A DNA stretch of 64,000 nt from Epiperipatus broadwayi (GCA_028023455.1 JAQFVV010013061.1:5001-69000), one strand, 5' to 3'. Counted from the first letter of the stretch, positions 22,576-38,100 are shown. A program made the numbers and translations. The notes: generated by a model from the sequence alone, not told the origin.

Positions 22576-25500
22576 TTGTGCCATTACAATTTAGTCATTA
22601 GCTAAATTGGTAGTAATGTGCATGAAAGAAAATGTGGAACAAAAATCATCATCACATTTTTATATAGTAAAGGAAGCTGTAGGGCACCCAAGTTTAAACC
22701 CTACAAGATCCAGTTCTAAAAGCTTAAGACAGAAAGAGAGTGGGGCAACAATTATATTCTTTATTTGTTTGTATGTTGATAAAAAACTCAAAAAGAGTAG
22801 TACACACATTTAGTTATTCAATATTTATTTATTTTTTGTTAAAAAGTAGAATAATAACACATATATAGGAAGTGTGTGTGAGCTATTTAATTACCATTGT
22901 ATATTTCAAATATTAAACTCTCTTCAAAGCTAGCCTACATTTGCTAAATTCTAATATATCATTTTTATCTGTCTATTTTTGTTTTTCTATGATTGTAGTA
23001 TTATGATTTCAAAATCATTATAGTTTGGGGTTTGGAAGTTAAGGATTTAGTTGTAAATATTAAAATTTATAATTTCTAAAAATCATTTGGGTTATTTTAA
23101 TACACCAGTTTTTGTAAATGATGTGAATGGCAGTGTGTGTGTGTGTGTGAGTGTATGGCATAAATAAATTACATTTACACATATTAAAAATGTTAAAGCA
23201 AAAGAAAAACAATTGTTAGATTTTTTTTTTACTTGCTCAAAGGTTTTGCTATAAAGGTTTCTTGTTTGTATCTGTATTTCTCAAGACTCAGAAATCCAGC
23301 TAGAAATCTTCAAAGAGAAGAGATTGAATATTATAGTAGTGCAAATTTTAACAGCCAAGTGAGACAAGAAATGCTTGGGATAATTTTTCCTTCAAAACAA
23401 GATTAGTCTAAAAAATCAAGGTAGTGTGATTTTTAAATATGTTTCCAGAGAAAGTTACACTAGGAATCTAATTAAACAAGTTAGCTAAAAAAAAAAATCA
23501 AGTATAAAACCTGTCTGGGAAAAATCAGTAAGAGATTTTAAAAATATTGAAACTAAGAGACAAGCATTTGATTCATCAGATATCAATTTTAAAATCTTTT
23601 TTTTAATATAAAGTTTTTGAAGATTAAAATATAAGGATGTCAGGCTAGGAAAAATATATAGGTCATCTTGGGCTTTTCTGGTCCCCACAGCTAGCACAAC
23701 ATATAGGAAGAAACAAAAAATAATAATAATAGTCTTGTCTAAAATTAAAATATTATACACCTGATGACTGAAAGAAATGTGATATTTTCAGTAAGAGAAA
23801 AGATTCACCTGCATTTGAAAGCTGAAGAAAAATGAGTAATCTATTGATAAATATTAAATCATCTAGTATAAATTGAATCAACTACTACAAATTGAATCAA
23901 GTGACTGAGTTTAAATGAAGAAAAAGTATAAACCTGAAGACAACTGATATACTTCGTCAATTAAAAGCATCATGCTTAACAAGAAGGGAAGAAAAGTTCC
24001 AGTGCCAATATGATTCCCATTAAAGCAAATAACGTCAGTAGAATTATCACCATCAAATAATTATACACTTAAAGAGATGGTTCCAAAGAAACACAGAAAT
24101 TGTTACTGCCAAAGTATAGACATTAAACAAGATAAATTTGAATCATTGGAAGTCACTACCAAAGAATAGAATTGGTAATATGAATTTATATATATATATA
24201 TTTTTTTTTTCTTTATGATATCAGAGACTTAGTAAAACTTTAGCAATAAAGTTGTATATTTTTGTTTGTTATCTCAGAACTTTTAAAATAGCTAAGATTG
24301 ATTGAAACCAAGAATTTCTTACTAGTGATAACCATAAGCTTCATTAATGATTTTATATGTACTAAAATTATGATTGTCTATTAACCTAAAGTTATGAAAT
24401 GTTATTGATATGTAAAATATTATTCTTGTTTTTTTTTTGTATTATTATTTTGGTTTTAAATAATCTTTTAGTTTTCATGGGGATAAACTCGCACATACAT
24501 AATACTTGTTGCATATATGTAATTGTGTGTGAATGTAAAGTAAGAGGCAGTATTAAAATATTGGATTATTTGTGTTTTAAGTTAAAGTATAGCATTTCAG
24601 AGCTTAGAAGGGAGGGGGAGAAAAAGGTACTTTAAAACTTGTTTCTAACAAACTTGCTCTTTTCAATTTTACTAACATTTATTTTTAATTATTCTACTTT
24701 ACACATTAGATTATAAAAGTATGTGTGCAAAAGAGAAAAGAAAAAAAAGTGTGTTTATTTTTTTTTTAGATATTTTCTGGTGGAATGAGAATCTTAGCAA
24801 ATTTGACATCCAATTTAATATACATTATACCAGTTACGGGAAAGGGGGAAGAATTTAAAATTAATGTTATGATTTTAAAACAGTCGATTATGATTATTGT
24901 TGTTATTGTTAATATCAATTTTCATGTAGATATAAAAATTTTTATGTATACGTTAGAAGTGCAGTAATAAATGTTAATTTGTTTTAATTAAACAAGGCAT
25001 ATATATTTCATTAAGAGTATTTTTTTTATTAGTTGTGATCATTCATCATCAAGGTGAATATTAGCTATTTAAGATTTAATTAGATATACTAAGATTAAGC
25101 AATAATTATGAATTTCTTTATAAAAATTAAATATTATGTTAGGCTTAGTCCTAAAGCTGTAGTTGAAACCATTATTGTTATCATTATCATCATCATCACC
25201 ATCACATTTTAATTAATGGAATAGATAAATGTTTAAAGGCCACAAATAAATAGTGATTTCATGGTATTTAGTTGACATTTGTGAATAATTGTAATAACCA
25301 CCATCCCATCATCTATATCATGCAAGGATGAGTGAATTGCCATCCTAAATTAATAATATAATCTGAGCTAGTAAAACTTATAGAAAAAATATTGAAACAC
25401 ATTTATTATGTTAAGATCTAAGAAATGATTTCTGTCTAATGAATTTTATATACTCCACTTTAATTTAAAGATGTTTTATGTTTACCTAAATGTTATTGCA

Positions 25501-26424
25501 TACAGTGATATGGGTCTAAAAGCAAAATCCTCCATTTTTATTAGTAATAAAGTACCAAAAAGGGATTCAAACCTGGTACATGTGAAAAGGTTATAAGATA
25601 TAACTGTGTCTAGGTTTAGATAATCTAGTGGGCCCTGCTAGACCATATTCACTTGTTATTTATTTAAATATGCACTTGATGTCAAGCCAAGAGATGAAAG
25701 TGAATAAAATCTACCATCTGTATACCTGAGAAGATATTTTATTGAGTTACCAGTGTACTCACCCACTTGATGTTATTTCCTGAGTTATAATAGTTTGTTC
25801 TTAATAATTGTTTATGGTTTCTACTTGTTTATTGATGATACAATGCCTGCCTAACCAGGGTTTGAAATAGGCCAGACACCTTAAATGACTAGTCTCCAGG
25901 CATTATTGTTTCTAATTAAATATATTATGATATCTTTGAAAATCTTAGGTAGAAATTGCTGAATTAAACCACCAATATTTTTTATTTATAATTAATATTT
26001 ACTTGAGTATTGAAAGCACTAAATTTTGATGACTACTTATGTGTATAAGTCCCCTTATTATGATTGATAACTCAGTCTAATCTTTTGTTTAATAGCTTAT
26101 ACTCAGAAAGTTGCATATTACAATTCTTTTCTTTTTGATCAAGTTTATTTAAGTTACAATGTTTAATTCTTTTCTCTTTGATATAAAATTTAAGTTAGCA
26201 TTTTTCGTTTATTAAGCTAAATGATATATCTTGGATCCATCGTCATATATGTTACAATGGCCCCCTAATTATAGAAATATGTTTCATTTAATCCAATGAT
26301 ATTTTAATATATTTGTTCAATAACTTATAGCTACTATCCAGGTATAAAATGGTAATGGATCTTTGGTCTTGTATTTAAGTTACAATGTAAAGGTATGGTA
26401 ATATTATTTTGATCTTTTATTTAA
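22576..26424. other. A/T-rich non-coding stretch
   Basis: Only simple repeats: TG near 23134-23150, TA near 24187-24202, a trinucleotide ATC run near 25180-25208, and a loosely repeated 'tttaagttacaatgt' motif near 26145-26420 that may be a decayed tandem repeat. Frames of 60-91 codons in this interval are A/T-driven with no motif. Confidence 0.45.
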
Positions 26425-26428
26425 GTTG

Positions 26429-26503
<75 letters not shown>

Positions 26504-26512
26504 TTAAAAAAT
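26425..26512. repeat. (TA)n tract, palindromic
   Basis: Two (TA)n runs separated by 'taaatcat', with 'atgatttaaa' after the second, so the whole block can fold on itself. Confidence 0.85.
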
Positions 26513-28576
26513 TAACAAATATTAATAATTATTTATTTAACAGTAAATTTGCTCTGATCCAATCAATGGAAAAGGAAAACTCGGTGTGTGCATGTTAAAT
26601 ATATATTAAATAATAATATAAAATTATAAACACAGTTTTTTTGTCTTTAGATAAAAAGAATAACAGAATTTAGTTTGTGCTAAAGACATAAGGTATAGAA
26701 CTTCTAGTAAATATAAAACATTAATTTAAATACATACATGTACTCAAATGCATTTTTCCAAGACCGATCATTATAATTTTTTATTACCTTGATTATATTC
26801 ATGCATTTCTAATTTTAATAATTACATATTATAATCATTTATAAATAGTAATTAGCATTATGGTATACATAGTGCCTGGCATGCTATTCATAATCTGTAT
26901 TACATATGTTTTAGTTATTCAATAATTAATTTATATAAATAATTATATACATGAAGTTTCATGCAGATTTTCATTTAATAAGACAATTATTATTTTGTAG
27001 AAACTTTTATAGATATTACATTCCTGACAATTCATTATTCTTGCAATAACATTTATACTAGTTTTTAAACAATAGTCTTCCTAAGAGTATATGACCAATT
27101 GAAATGTACTGTATTAAATGAATAGTGTCTCATTTTTATATTGCTACCTTTCTTAAAAAATAAATCATAAAAATCACTATCACAAAATATACTCAAAGCA
27201 AACACAGTGTTGTGTTATTTAATGTGTTATGCTTATCTTGTTTTAATCTTATTTTTAAAATGTGTATTCATTTATTGAAGATTGAATAAAAATTGGTTAC
27301 TTGAGTAAATATTATTTCAGCTGAACATAACAGTCTAATGTTTATGAAAATTTTATGTTGTCCTTTATTATATTATTTCGATTACATTTTATTACCTAAT
27401 TATGGATGTATTAATCTGCGTACCTTAACCAAGATAGTTAAGAGAGACAACGTCTTGTTTTACCCATTTTTAATTTTGATTTACGTACAAATTTATTTTG
27501 CTTTCATTTATTTTTTCTTTCCGAACTAGCTCAAATATCTTTGTATATACGCCTGCTGGATACGTAATCATATTTTCAATTTTATAAATGTGTGTAGTAA
27601 TCCACATGTGAAATATAATAGAGATAAATCTGAAAATTATGTTTGCATTTTTCACCTATGAAAATCATCCTTTTAACACAATCATGTACGCGCACACACG
27701 CGCGCTCATATATATATGACCAAGTTCATAAAGTTTATAAGAGATTTGTTTTATGGCTTTTTTTAGGTGTGTTCAGCAAATATTTATATAAGCACCAAAC
27801 GTTAAATTAACATAGTTTACAAAATGACATATTATTATATGTCTCACCTGGAGAATTAAAATGCACTACATGATAAAAATATCATAAATATTAGATTATC
27901 ATATGATATTTAAAAAAAATTGTTGAATAATTTGCCACTAAGGAAGAATATTCAGTGCTTGAATACCAAAAAGGATTACGTTAAGCTGCAATCCATTTAT
28001 TATTAGCCCCTGAACCTACTACATTGCTACTTCATTAAATAAAGCAGTATTTCATGTAATAATCAAATGTAAAATGTAAATAAGAATGTAAAATAACTTC
28101 CTTGCAAATATCCCAGCATAAATAAACCAACTCATGGCTCCTTATTAATAAACTTCTCAAATCATAAGTCAACTTTTTGTAGAAACAATTTGAATTAGCC
28201 AAAATATATATCTGATTTGGATGTGTATTTTCCTTTTTTCCAAATTAACTGAAAGTGAAATAAAAAGAATCATAAATAGGCATTTTGAAAATAATTTGTT
28301 TAAGTACTGTCTATCCAAGAATAAATAAAATAGTAAGCTGGAAATCCTATTAAAATAATTTATAATATACAAATAACAATGAGGATCAAATTGCTAGTTT
28401 GTGATTGGCTTTGATTTCATCAATGTGTAAAGCAAAAATCAGAATCCAATTAGAATATGAGATTTGTAATATAAAAACTATTAGACAATTATTTATTATT
28501 GAAAATTACAGTAGATGGCACTACAAGAGAGGACTGCTCTTCTTTTATCATATAGTATGAGAATTGAGGAATTAAA
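26513..28576. other. A/T-rich non-coding stretch
   Basis: A CA/CG-rich dinucleotide patch near 27688-27718; otherwise nothing recognised. Confidence 0.45.
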
Positions 28577-29222
28577 TGATTTGTCATTATTAATACTATT
28601 AAAACAGGTAAAACTTTTCATACAGTAGTGTCATTCAGTTCAAGCCAGAGTAATCAACAGATGCTTGTGCATAAGATCCCTATCTAGTGGCTACTCATAC
28701 ATATGCCCACACTAGTTTCTAACTTGAGGATTTCGTCACTGAGGAGTTTTGAATCTGAGAGCACTGCACCTAGATCTTAGGATCTAATGCAACCCTCCAA
28801 TAGCCATGGTTTATCTCTACTTAACTATAAAACTATGAGTCTAAAATTGAAAACACAATAATATTTTCAATATAAGTTTATTAGCTTATATAGTCATATA
28901 GGTCTGAACTCAGTTCAAATACTCATACATTTTGGTATCTTTGGTTTTTTAATAACCATATCCACCACTATCCTATTAGGCATGATTGGTATTAAACCAC
29001 TAAACATTACATGATCACCATTTCTTATTCTTGCTTATGATTGTTATAAAACAGGCAAAACTCTCCATACAATAGTGCCACTCAGTGCAAGGCAAGCTAG
29101 AAACTAGTCTGATGATATTGGATGAGTAGGCACTAGATAGGGGTTTTATGCACAAGCCTGTTTTAATAACAGTTATAAGTAACATAAGAAATGGTGATCA
29201 TGTGATGTTTAGTGGTTTAATA
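28577..29222. repeat. Family D repeat, full two-part copy (opposite orientation to 21515-22075)
   Basis: The body (28577-28990) is the reverse complement of 21665-22075 with clear collinearity. The tail (28990-29222) has mirrored ends of about 35 bp, 'taaaccactaaacattacat' against 'catgtgatgtttagtggttt', plus inner pieces of the body in both orientations. This suggests the tail is a deleted, folded-back second copy of the body end. No coding potential. Confidence 0.85.
28706..28744 (-). ncRNA. Hammerhead-like motif in family D body (mutated copy)
   Basis: Minus strand: CCTCA, GTGACGA (C3 changed to G), 13 nt, GAAAC, TA, GTG, TGGG. Stem I and GAAA are kept; C3 and the cleavage-site base are not compatible with cleavage. 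Useful mainly for reconstructing the family consensus. Confidence 0.35.
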
Positions 29223-30084
29223 TTATTAACATTCCTACCAAAAGGAAAATGTGGTTACAGTTAATAAAGAACTAAGGATACTAAAATATATAACTACTTA
29301 ATTGTTTAATTCCTCAGCTGATATTCAGTACCTTGGGCTGATTTGAATTTTCTGTTTAATCATGTTGTCTTGGGTTCAAAATCTTGGTTTGATTTGAATA
29401 TCAGATTGTTACTTTAAATAGTGGATTGAAGGTGAAAGTGGTTACTGATAGCATAACTACATTAGTTTTGACTTTGAATATTAAGCATCATTTTTAAAGG
29501 CAAAAGCTAGAAACTGCTTTTAGGATGGAAATTTTTAAAAAAGCAATAAGACAACTGGTAATTACTAATTATTAAAGATTACAGGAGATGACTGTACAAT
29601 ATTAAATATCCTTATATCATTTAGACCAAAGTAATAATTCCACATAATATTTAATGTGATAATAAGCAGTGGTGGCTGGTCCATAAATATTGCACACTGT
29701 AACATCTCCAAAAAAATTTAATTATTAAATTAGGGCTTGAAAATATGAGAAATATAACAATCATTCAATATTTTTCTTAATTATTACATAATCACAACTA
29801 ATTAAAACACTTTTTAAAAACAATTATTTTATGCAATGCTTGACATTCTATTCAAAGAAACTTCTACTTATGTTAGTATCAGTAATGTCATATTCAGTGA
29901 ATTTTAACAAGTTCCCCTGAGATTCATTTTCTTTTGTCAATGCACATAACAAGCACCATTGAAGCTCCTCACTATTGCAGTGTCAATAGTTATTTGAGTA
30001 TATTTATCTATTCTGGTTTCTCTTCAAAGTCAATAAATTTTTATTGTTTTAATTTAAAATAAGTCATAATTATTATTTTTTAAT
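29223..30084. other. A/T-rich stretch, nothing identified
   Basis: No coding or repeat family recognised. Confidence 0.45.
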
Positions 30085-30107
30085 TAACATATAAACTGAG
30101 TACTGAT

Positions 30108-30147
<40 letters not shown>

Positions 30148-30310
30148 ATGATAATCTGTACCAACTGATGAGTGCTAGTTCAGCACGAAATACTTATATG
30201 GTGATTATTTATCTTTTCTACATGTGAGTGATCATATGTATCAGTGGTATGAGACAGTATAAATAGTTGAAGGGTGAAAGTCTGAGTTCAAATCTCCTAT
30301 ATTTATAATT
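30085..30310 (+). repeat. Family A, copy 7 (3' half)
   Basis: Starts at 'aactgagtactgatt', then a TA/TG microsatellite, 'accaactgatgagtgctag', 'cagcacgaaatac', 'gattatttatctttt', 'tatgagac', and ends with 'gagttcaaatctcc'. The 5' half is absent. Confidence 0.85.
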
Positions 30311-32713
30311 AACATTTATAAACTAACATAAATAAATATTTATTACGGAAAAATGTAACACAATAATAAAAGAAATGGAAGTGTAGAGGTGTTTATTATA
30401 TCTAAAAAGAAATATTATTTCAAATATTTATCACATGGATGTTAATGTCGAACATATGAAAAAAGTAATATTTTCTTAATTATCATTACATGAAAATATA
30501 AAAAAAATAAAATAAAGGTCGATCTACTCTTATCATTTGTCTATCAGTAGTTAGTAAAATTAGATCATTTAATAATGATCGGTATGAAAAAATAAAATGA
30601 TTGCGTGGTTGTAAAATTAGAAATGTTGTGTTTTGTTTTCCTTGCTTTTGTCAGTTATACTGTAATAAACCATGCTTAAAAATTCCAAGAGCTACACTGG
30701 TGATAATTAAGATAAATAAAATGTTTTAAAGTTTTTAATTATTTGAAGAACTATATTTATGGTTTAAATTATTTGCTAGTGCTCTTATTTGTATAAAGAT
30801 CGTATTTTATGTGGATTGAGATCGCTATTTTGGCTTTCTTCTAAATGTGATACTGTTAGCGCTGTTTCATTTGTTGTTTATTTATTTTTATTACAGCATA
30901 CACTCTATTTTGCATTCTAATATGTATTTTTTAAAAACCTGTAGTAATTTATTATGATTCATATATGTATATTCACTATATAAAAATGAACAGCTTTTAA
31001 AAATCAAATATGTTAATTTACACACGCACGCCTTTTACATCTCTCTATATATATGTTATAAATTTATAAGCATTTTAAAACGATTTTTTTTTTTAAAAAA
31101 AAAGCATTTATTTACAGATCAAAATTGATCTAACATAAATGAGAAAAGTAATTTAGTTAACTCATAGATTATAATTTATTTAATAAAAAGTTTATTTTTT
31201 TAAATAAACTTTTGAACTTCAAAAGATAAGTAAAAATATCTAATATTTTAACTATTAGGTAGTTTCAGATTAAGAGCTTTAGTTGTTAATGAGGTCCTAT
31301 TAGTGATTGAATAAAGGAATTAAACTATAAACCATCTGAAATAACTAAGTGATATCCATGGAGATTACTTGATAACCCATTAGCTGTAATGGAATGATAA
31401 CATGGTTGCTACCGCAAGATGAACTTTATAACCTATGTAATATTTTGTAATAAAAGATACCGCTTATGAAATATTAAAATCAGAGTTGTGTATGTGGAAT
31501 CTTGCTTTCATTTTTAAAAGAAAATATCTAAATTTGGAAATTAAAATCAATTACATTTTTTTAAAAAACATTAATAATTAAAATCTATATATAATAATAT
31601 AAGCACTCATAATATATAAATTAAGATTACAAACAACGTTTTCCACGTTTCTAATCTAAAATGCAACCCAAACACATAGAAACATGATCCTCTTCATCAG
31701 TTGAAATATATTTTTAGTCTCAGAGGTTCTATATATATGTTTAATTTTAAATTATGGATAAATTAAAGTTTTGAGACAAAAACAAATGATAAAAAGAGGA
31801 TATTGTCTGACTGTGTTAAAATAATCATTGTTTCATATTAACCCTACTCTTCCCCTAGTACCATAACTATTGCATGCTATAAAATGTGATTATTTTGGTA
31901 TTTATATAAAAAAATGTGTAAATCCCATTGTAATATTATAAATGGGATTATCAATTACTGAAGAGAGATGTTGTATCAAAACAATTGATTTTGAAAGAGC
32001 AGATTGAATGGTTATTTTAACAAGATGTTGCGATGATAAGAATATATTTGTTTAAGTGACCATTTCAACTTTGTTTGAGTGTTAATAAGATATATATATA
32101 TATATAATACAAATAAAATATCCATTGGTTAAAACTATTGTAATAACAGTAAAATAATAAGTATAATGGTAATTAATTATTATATACAGTCTTTCAATCT
32201 GTTAGAAGTACTTTTGATTAACTCCTTAACCTGCTTCGACTGCTGTTACATTCATAAACATAACGGAAGCAAACATTATTAACTCAAATCCCATGAATGC
32301 TGAATTTTAACATTAACAGCTTCTTTATTAATTACATTCATTTTATTTCTGTTTATTAATATTGCCTCCTTAATTTTTCTTTTATTATGGTTTTTCTCTT
32401 CATGAAAAATCTTAACAAGTTCAATATCAAACTTAAGTCTCTATTTAGATATCCTTTCATGATGGAAGAAAACTGATGCAATCATTAGTTCACTGTTATT
32501 TTTACTTTTCACAAACTTGTATAACTAACTATTCATGCTCCTTTAAACTTTTTTCAATACTGCACCTCAATTCACCTTTATATGAATACATGCACCTACA
32601 AAAAATTTGATACACAACATTACTTTTCTGCTTAACAGGTATGACATTTTTAGAATTATTCATTAACTCTTTCATGTTATTTGTAACAAAAAATGAAACA
32701 TTAAACACATCCT
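30311..32713. other. A/T-rich non-coding stretch
   Basis: No gene seen. A TA run lies near 32090-32105. The segment 31250-31500 is less A/T-biased but matches nothing I recognise. Confidence 0.45.
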
Positions 32714-33555
<842 letters not shown>

Positions 33556-34394
33556 CCTTACAAAATTTCACTTGAGCCTTTAAAATATTTGGAATATGTT
33601 ATTTTGTGTTATAAAAAATTCTCAAATGAATTTTTTAAGGATATATATATATATATATATAAGAATGTGTTGAATGTTTTATTTTGTGTTACAAATGATA
33701 TGAAGAAGTTTTTGTGAATGTATGTTATCATATATAGATGAATTGAGGAACAACATTGAGAAAAATTTAAAGGAGCAAAAATTGTTATACAAGCATGTGA
33801 AAGGCATAAATAATAGTGAGTTTATAACTGCTTCAGTTTTCTTGGATCATAAAAAAAACATGTAAATATAGATTTAAATTTGGTATTGTAAGTATTAAGA
33901 TTCTTCATGAAAGGAAAAACCATATTAAAAGAAAAATTAAGGAGGCAATATTGATATATAGAAATAAATTGAATATAAATAACAGACAAGCTGCTAATGT
34001 TAAAATGAGAGATTAATGGAATTTGAATTGATGATGTTTGGTTCCAATAGATTTTTTGAGTTTAGCAGCAGTTAAGGAGGAAAGAATTAACCAGAAGTAC
34101 TTCTGTGGATTAACCCTTTTTCAGATCACTTCAAGTAAACTCATATATGGCTTTAACTTGCTCTAAAACTGCCAGTTTTAACATTATCATAGTGAATTTA
34201 GGCCTATTTTATAGCCTAAAAAATACTGTAAGATGCTGCCCTCTCTTGAATTATTTTACAAGCAAAAAATCAATAATATTGACATTCAAAGATACAACAA
34301 GGTGAAAAGGCAGGCTTTTCTAGATGATGATTGATTGATTCACATCATGAACAAAACAATAGCACTTGTCACTAATTTTCACTGCTTCAACTTC
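33556..34394. other. A/T-rich stretch, nothing identified
   Basis: One (TA)n run near 33641-33661. No coding or repeat family recognised. Confidence 0.45.
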
Positions 34395-34970
34395 ATTGTT
34401 TTGATTTTAAAAATGAAAATTGTTTTAGAGCATTTTTAAGTACTTTTTTTTTTTTTACATATTATAATGTATTTTTATAAAATATGCTAAAAATATAATT
34501 ATTTTAGAAAATAGTAAGATTTTAGTAAAAAATTCCTTACTCTTACATGAAAGTTAATTGAAAAAGAAACCAGCACTAACAACAATTTTGATACCTGTCA
34601 ACAGTTTTCATCACTCCAAGCTCTTTATTTGATTTTCAAATAAAAATGAATGTTTTAGAGTATTTTTCTGGCATTTATTTACATATTATAATATATTCTG
34701 ATAAAATATGCTGAAAACATAATTATTTTTGAAAAATAGTAAGATTTTAGTAAAAATTTATTTACTTTTACACTAATGTAAATTGACAATGAAATCAATG
34801 ATGTCCACAGAACTTTCTAATTTGTTACAAACTTCTTTTTAGGTCTTCTGCTATCAAATATTTTTATAATTATAAATAAAAATTTATTTTTGAAAAAAAT
34901 TCATTCACTTTTATGTTCTGACAAATTATTAATATACTTTCAAACAAAACTAAAATGAATATACTATTAA
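34395..34970. repeat. Tandem repeat, period about 230 bp
   Basis: 34395-34550 and 34625-34785 are clearly homologous, sharing 'ttttagagtatttt', 'acatattataat', 'aaatatgctgaaaa' and 'aatagtaagattttagtaaa'. A weaker third unit follows to about 34970. Non-coding. Confidence 0.75.
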
Positions 34971-35109
34971 AAGATAAATACATTTTTACTACTGATTCTG
35001 TAATTGACCAATCAAAAGTTTGGAGTTTTATGTAATTCAGCCAACTGGAATATTTGTTAAGGAAAAGGTTAAAAGACTGTATATAGGGGTTAATTACCAT
35101 TATATATAT

Positions 35110-38100
35110 TGTAACGGGATGGGAGTATGGAAGGTTGGTGGAAAGTTGAATTGAACTGGGGTGATGGAAAAATCAGCACTCACAGTCCATTTAATGAAAT
35201 ACAAATATCAATAATTTGAAAAATTATCTATATAAGTAAATATTTAAAGATATAAGAGCATGAGAGTACAAAATCTCTGGGATCATTGAGATATCAGAAG
35301 CTAACTCATAAGAGCAACTACAAGCATAATTAACTACCAGCATTATTATTTAAAAAAATAAGTACAAGTAAATACTTGAGAGAAATAACTATCCATCATC
35401 ATCATTGATGGGATAAACAAATTAGTACAATAAATCAGAATAAAATCAACAGACCATCTTGTGGCTGGATTTGAATAATAACAAATATAAATCAACAGTC
35501 AACCTTGTGACTGGATCGGAAATGGGTCTTTCATAGACCAGGCTAACTATGGAGCCATTGCCAGCTTGGGCAATTATTTAAACATAACTTGGATGCACCA
35601 GCTTAGTGCCATCCATTAGAATACATAAGCAGAAAATCTAAACAATTATGCTGGAATATTTAAAACATGCTGATCATCATCAATACTCAGACCACTTGTA
35701 CTGGCCAACTATAAACTTAAATTTTTAATAAGACTAAAGTAAAAATATAAAAAATAGTGCATGGGCTTTAAAGAGTATCCTCTTTTGTGCCAACCAGGAT
35801 GATGATTGATCATCTCTGGATTTCCAAAGCACTAAACACATCCCCATTTATCTGTGTCCAAAATCTAGCTCAGAGAACACAAGCTATATTACTGTATGTG
35901 AACAAGAGATGATGGAAACCATTTTTAACAATTAAATAAGTTTATTAATAACAATAAAAAACAAATGATTAAGGTCTTATGAGGGTTCTGATTTTGAAAA
36001 GTATTCATTGAGTTACATGATTAATAAATTAGGTTTATTCAAACCCATTCAGCACACAGGCATGTGGCTTGAGACAAAATAAACATGTTTGAATTAACAT
36101 TTAATTTAGAAAAATGATCAAAATTTTACACATAAGTGTTACATATGTGTTACAATTGATAAGCATTGGTATCTGCAATACAATTGACAGATATACACAT
36201 ACATACATGCATGTGATTTCTGAACATATTTAATTTTTACATAAAATAATACATGATTAAGCTTTTAAATTAGGATTTAAGTAATACAAATACTTATGCT
36301 AGGTTTACTACAACACATATATAGAATTGCACAGATTATTAATAAATTTAATTTTGTCACACAATACTTTTATAATTAATAATTTCATAAAATTTACATA
36401 CTTGTTATGACAATAAAAGTTATTTTCACAATTACTCGTTGTTGAAAATGTATAAATTGCTTTTCTTATTTTATAGTAAGTTCCACTCTTTATCGATTAG
36501 TTTCTATCAACTTTTTTCTTTCTTTTAATACATGAAGTTATTTGCTTGTTTGCTTTACTTTAAAAATGTCTCTTTTTCTCTTTTTAATAAATGAAAGATA
36601 ATATCGTTTTATAGAATCCAAAAAAATATATAAATTTTGAAATGTCTTTTTGCTTGATTAGTTAATGCTGATTAAGTAGGCAAGGTGAGATAGTAAAAAT
36701 GAATACGTGAACTGCAGCTCTCCATGCCATGATAAGCAGAGAGCCAAGCCAGACTATCAGTACACAAAGCTCCATGACGTCATGAGAAAATACCTCATTT
36801 TTAAGCACTGCCCTTCTAAGTATCTAGACAGATCATCCTCAAAGAGCAGTATCCAAGAAAAAAATAAAAGGCATTGCACCAACCCTGCTCAACTCTGTGA
36901 GACTTAGGGGTATAAATGTGGTCTATTCATGAGACCAAAGCCTATTCCTGAGGCCTATATATATTCACCACTGGACTACCCTGGGAGCTCAACATCTAGA
37001 TCTAGACAGTGCCGAGCCTATACTTCAGAGCGCCAAGGACACCTGCATCCAGACAGTCTCGCCTAACTATAGACTCACCATAAACATAAAAAGTACAAAT
37101 TCACGCATCACTTTCAGAATGTAATTTTATATATGTGTGTGCGTGTTTGCGTACACTGACGTTTTCATCATATTTTAACTTAACAGCAATAATATTATAT
37201 TTTCATTCTTAAATTCTTTGGAAAATATGCACAAATTTCATACATATACGTGTGTGTATAAACAAAATATAGATATAATTTAAAATTAATTTCAATTTAT
37301 AAATTCTCTTTTTTTTTCTAAAAAAAAGTATAGTCAATTTTTCACAGGTATTTGTTGATTAATTATCAACGTTTTTAAATTAAATTATTGAATCATCGAT
37401 TCTTTACTTTTTTTTTTATAAATAATTTTTTTCAAAATAATGTCCAGAGAATTATTGTTCAAAAACATCTATTTTGCCTTTAAAACGAGATGGTCAATGA
37501 ATTATTCTTGACTCTTAATTATAATTCCAGCAAAATTACATTATATTCTTTTAAAATATATAAATTTTTAACCGACTTAAAAATAATAGGGTTCTATACA
37601 TGTCTATTTCTATAAAAATTATTTTAAATAACTAACCAGCTATATATACGTTTATCCATGATTTTCTGCATATATTTGATGCAGCATACACGTAATTAAC
37701 TCTTCAGCAAGCTAGAAGTTTTTTTGTCTTGGCCAGTTTGGTTTTAATGATTGTCATCATCAGGTAAAAGTATAATCCATGTATAATGTTGGTCCATAGT
37801 TGGCCTCCCATCTGTGTAGAACTGTTCCAGGTAAGCAGCTGTCCTTTCCATGTTTAAGGCTATGAATTACAGCACAAAGAAGGAGGTCATTTTCTTGATT
37901 TGAATTCAAACTCCTACCAGGAAAATAGTAGCGGTTCCTGAATTTACTGTTCTGCCTTCAGCCACATAACTTCATAGTAGCTATTTTGCCAACTCTCCAG
38001 TCAGCTAAAACCAACTGCTGCAAACTTCATCAAGTTGCAACAAAATATTGCCACCAACTCTTCAGCTGGCCCTTCTTACAAAAAACTATTAATCAGACTG

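Noticed and set aside
31655-31710. CTGATGA on the minus strand near 31700 as another hammerhead
   Set aside because: No GAAA at a suitable distance and no pairing segments; a chance match.
36707-36907. 66-codon frame inside the left 3.4 kb repeat
   Set aside because: The homologous segment in the right copy has a frame-shifting deletion ('catttttaagc' versus 'cattttaagc'), so the frame is not conserved.
37725-37765. Hammerhead-like string CTGATGATGACAATCATT on the minus strand of the 3.4 kb repeats
   Set aside because: CTGATGA with a TGA/TCA hairpin is present, but GAAA is replaced by TAAAA and no GTN triplet or stem I partner follows.
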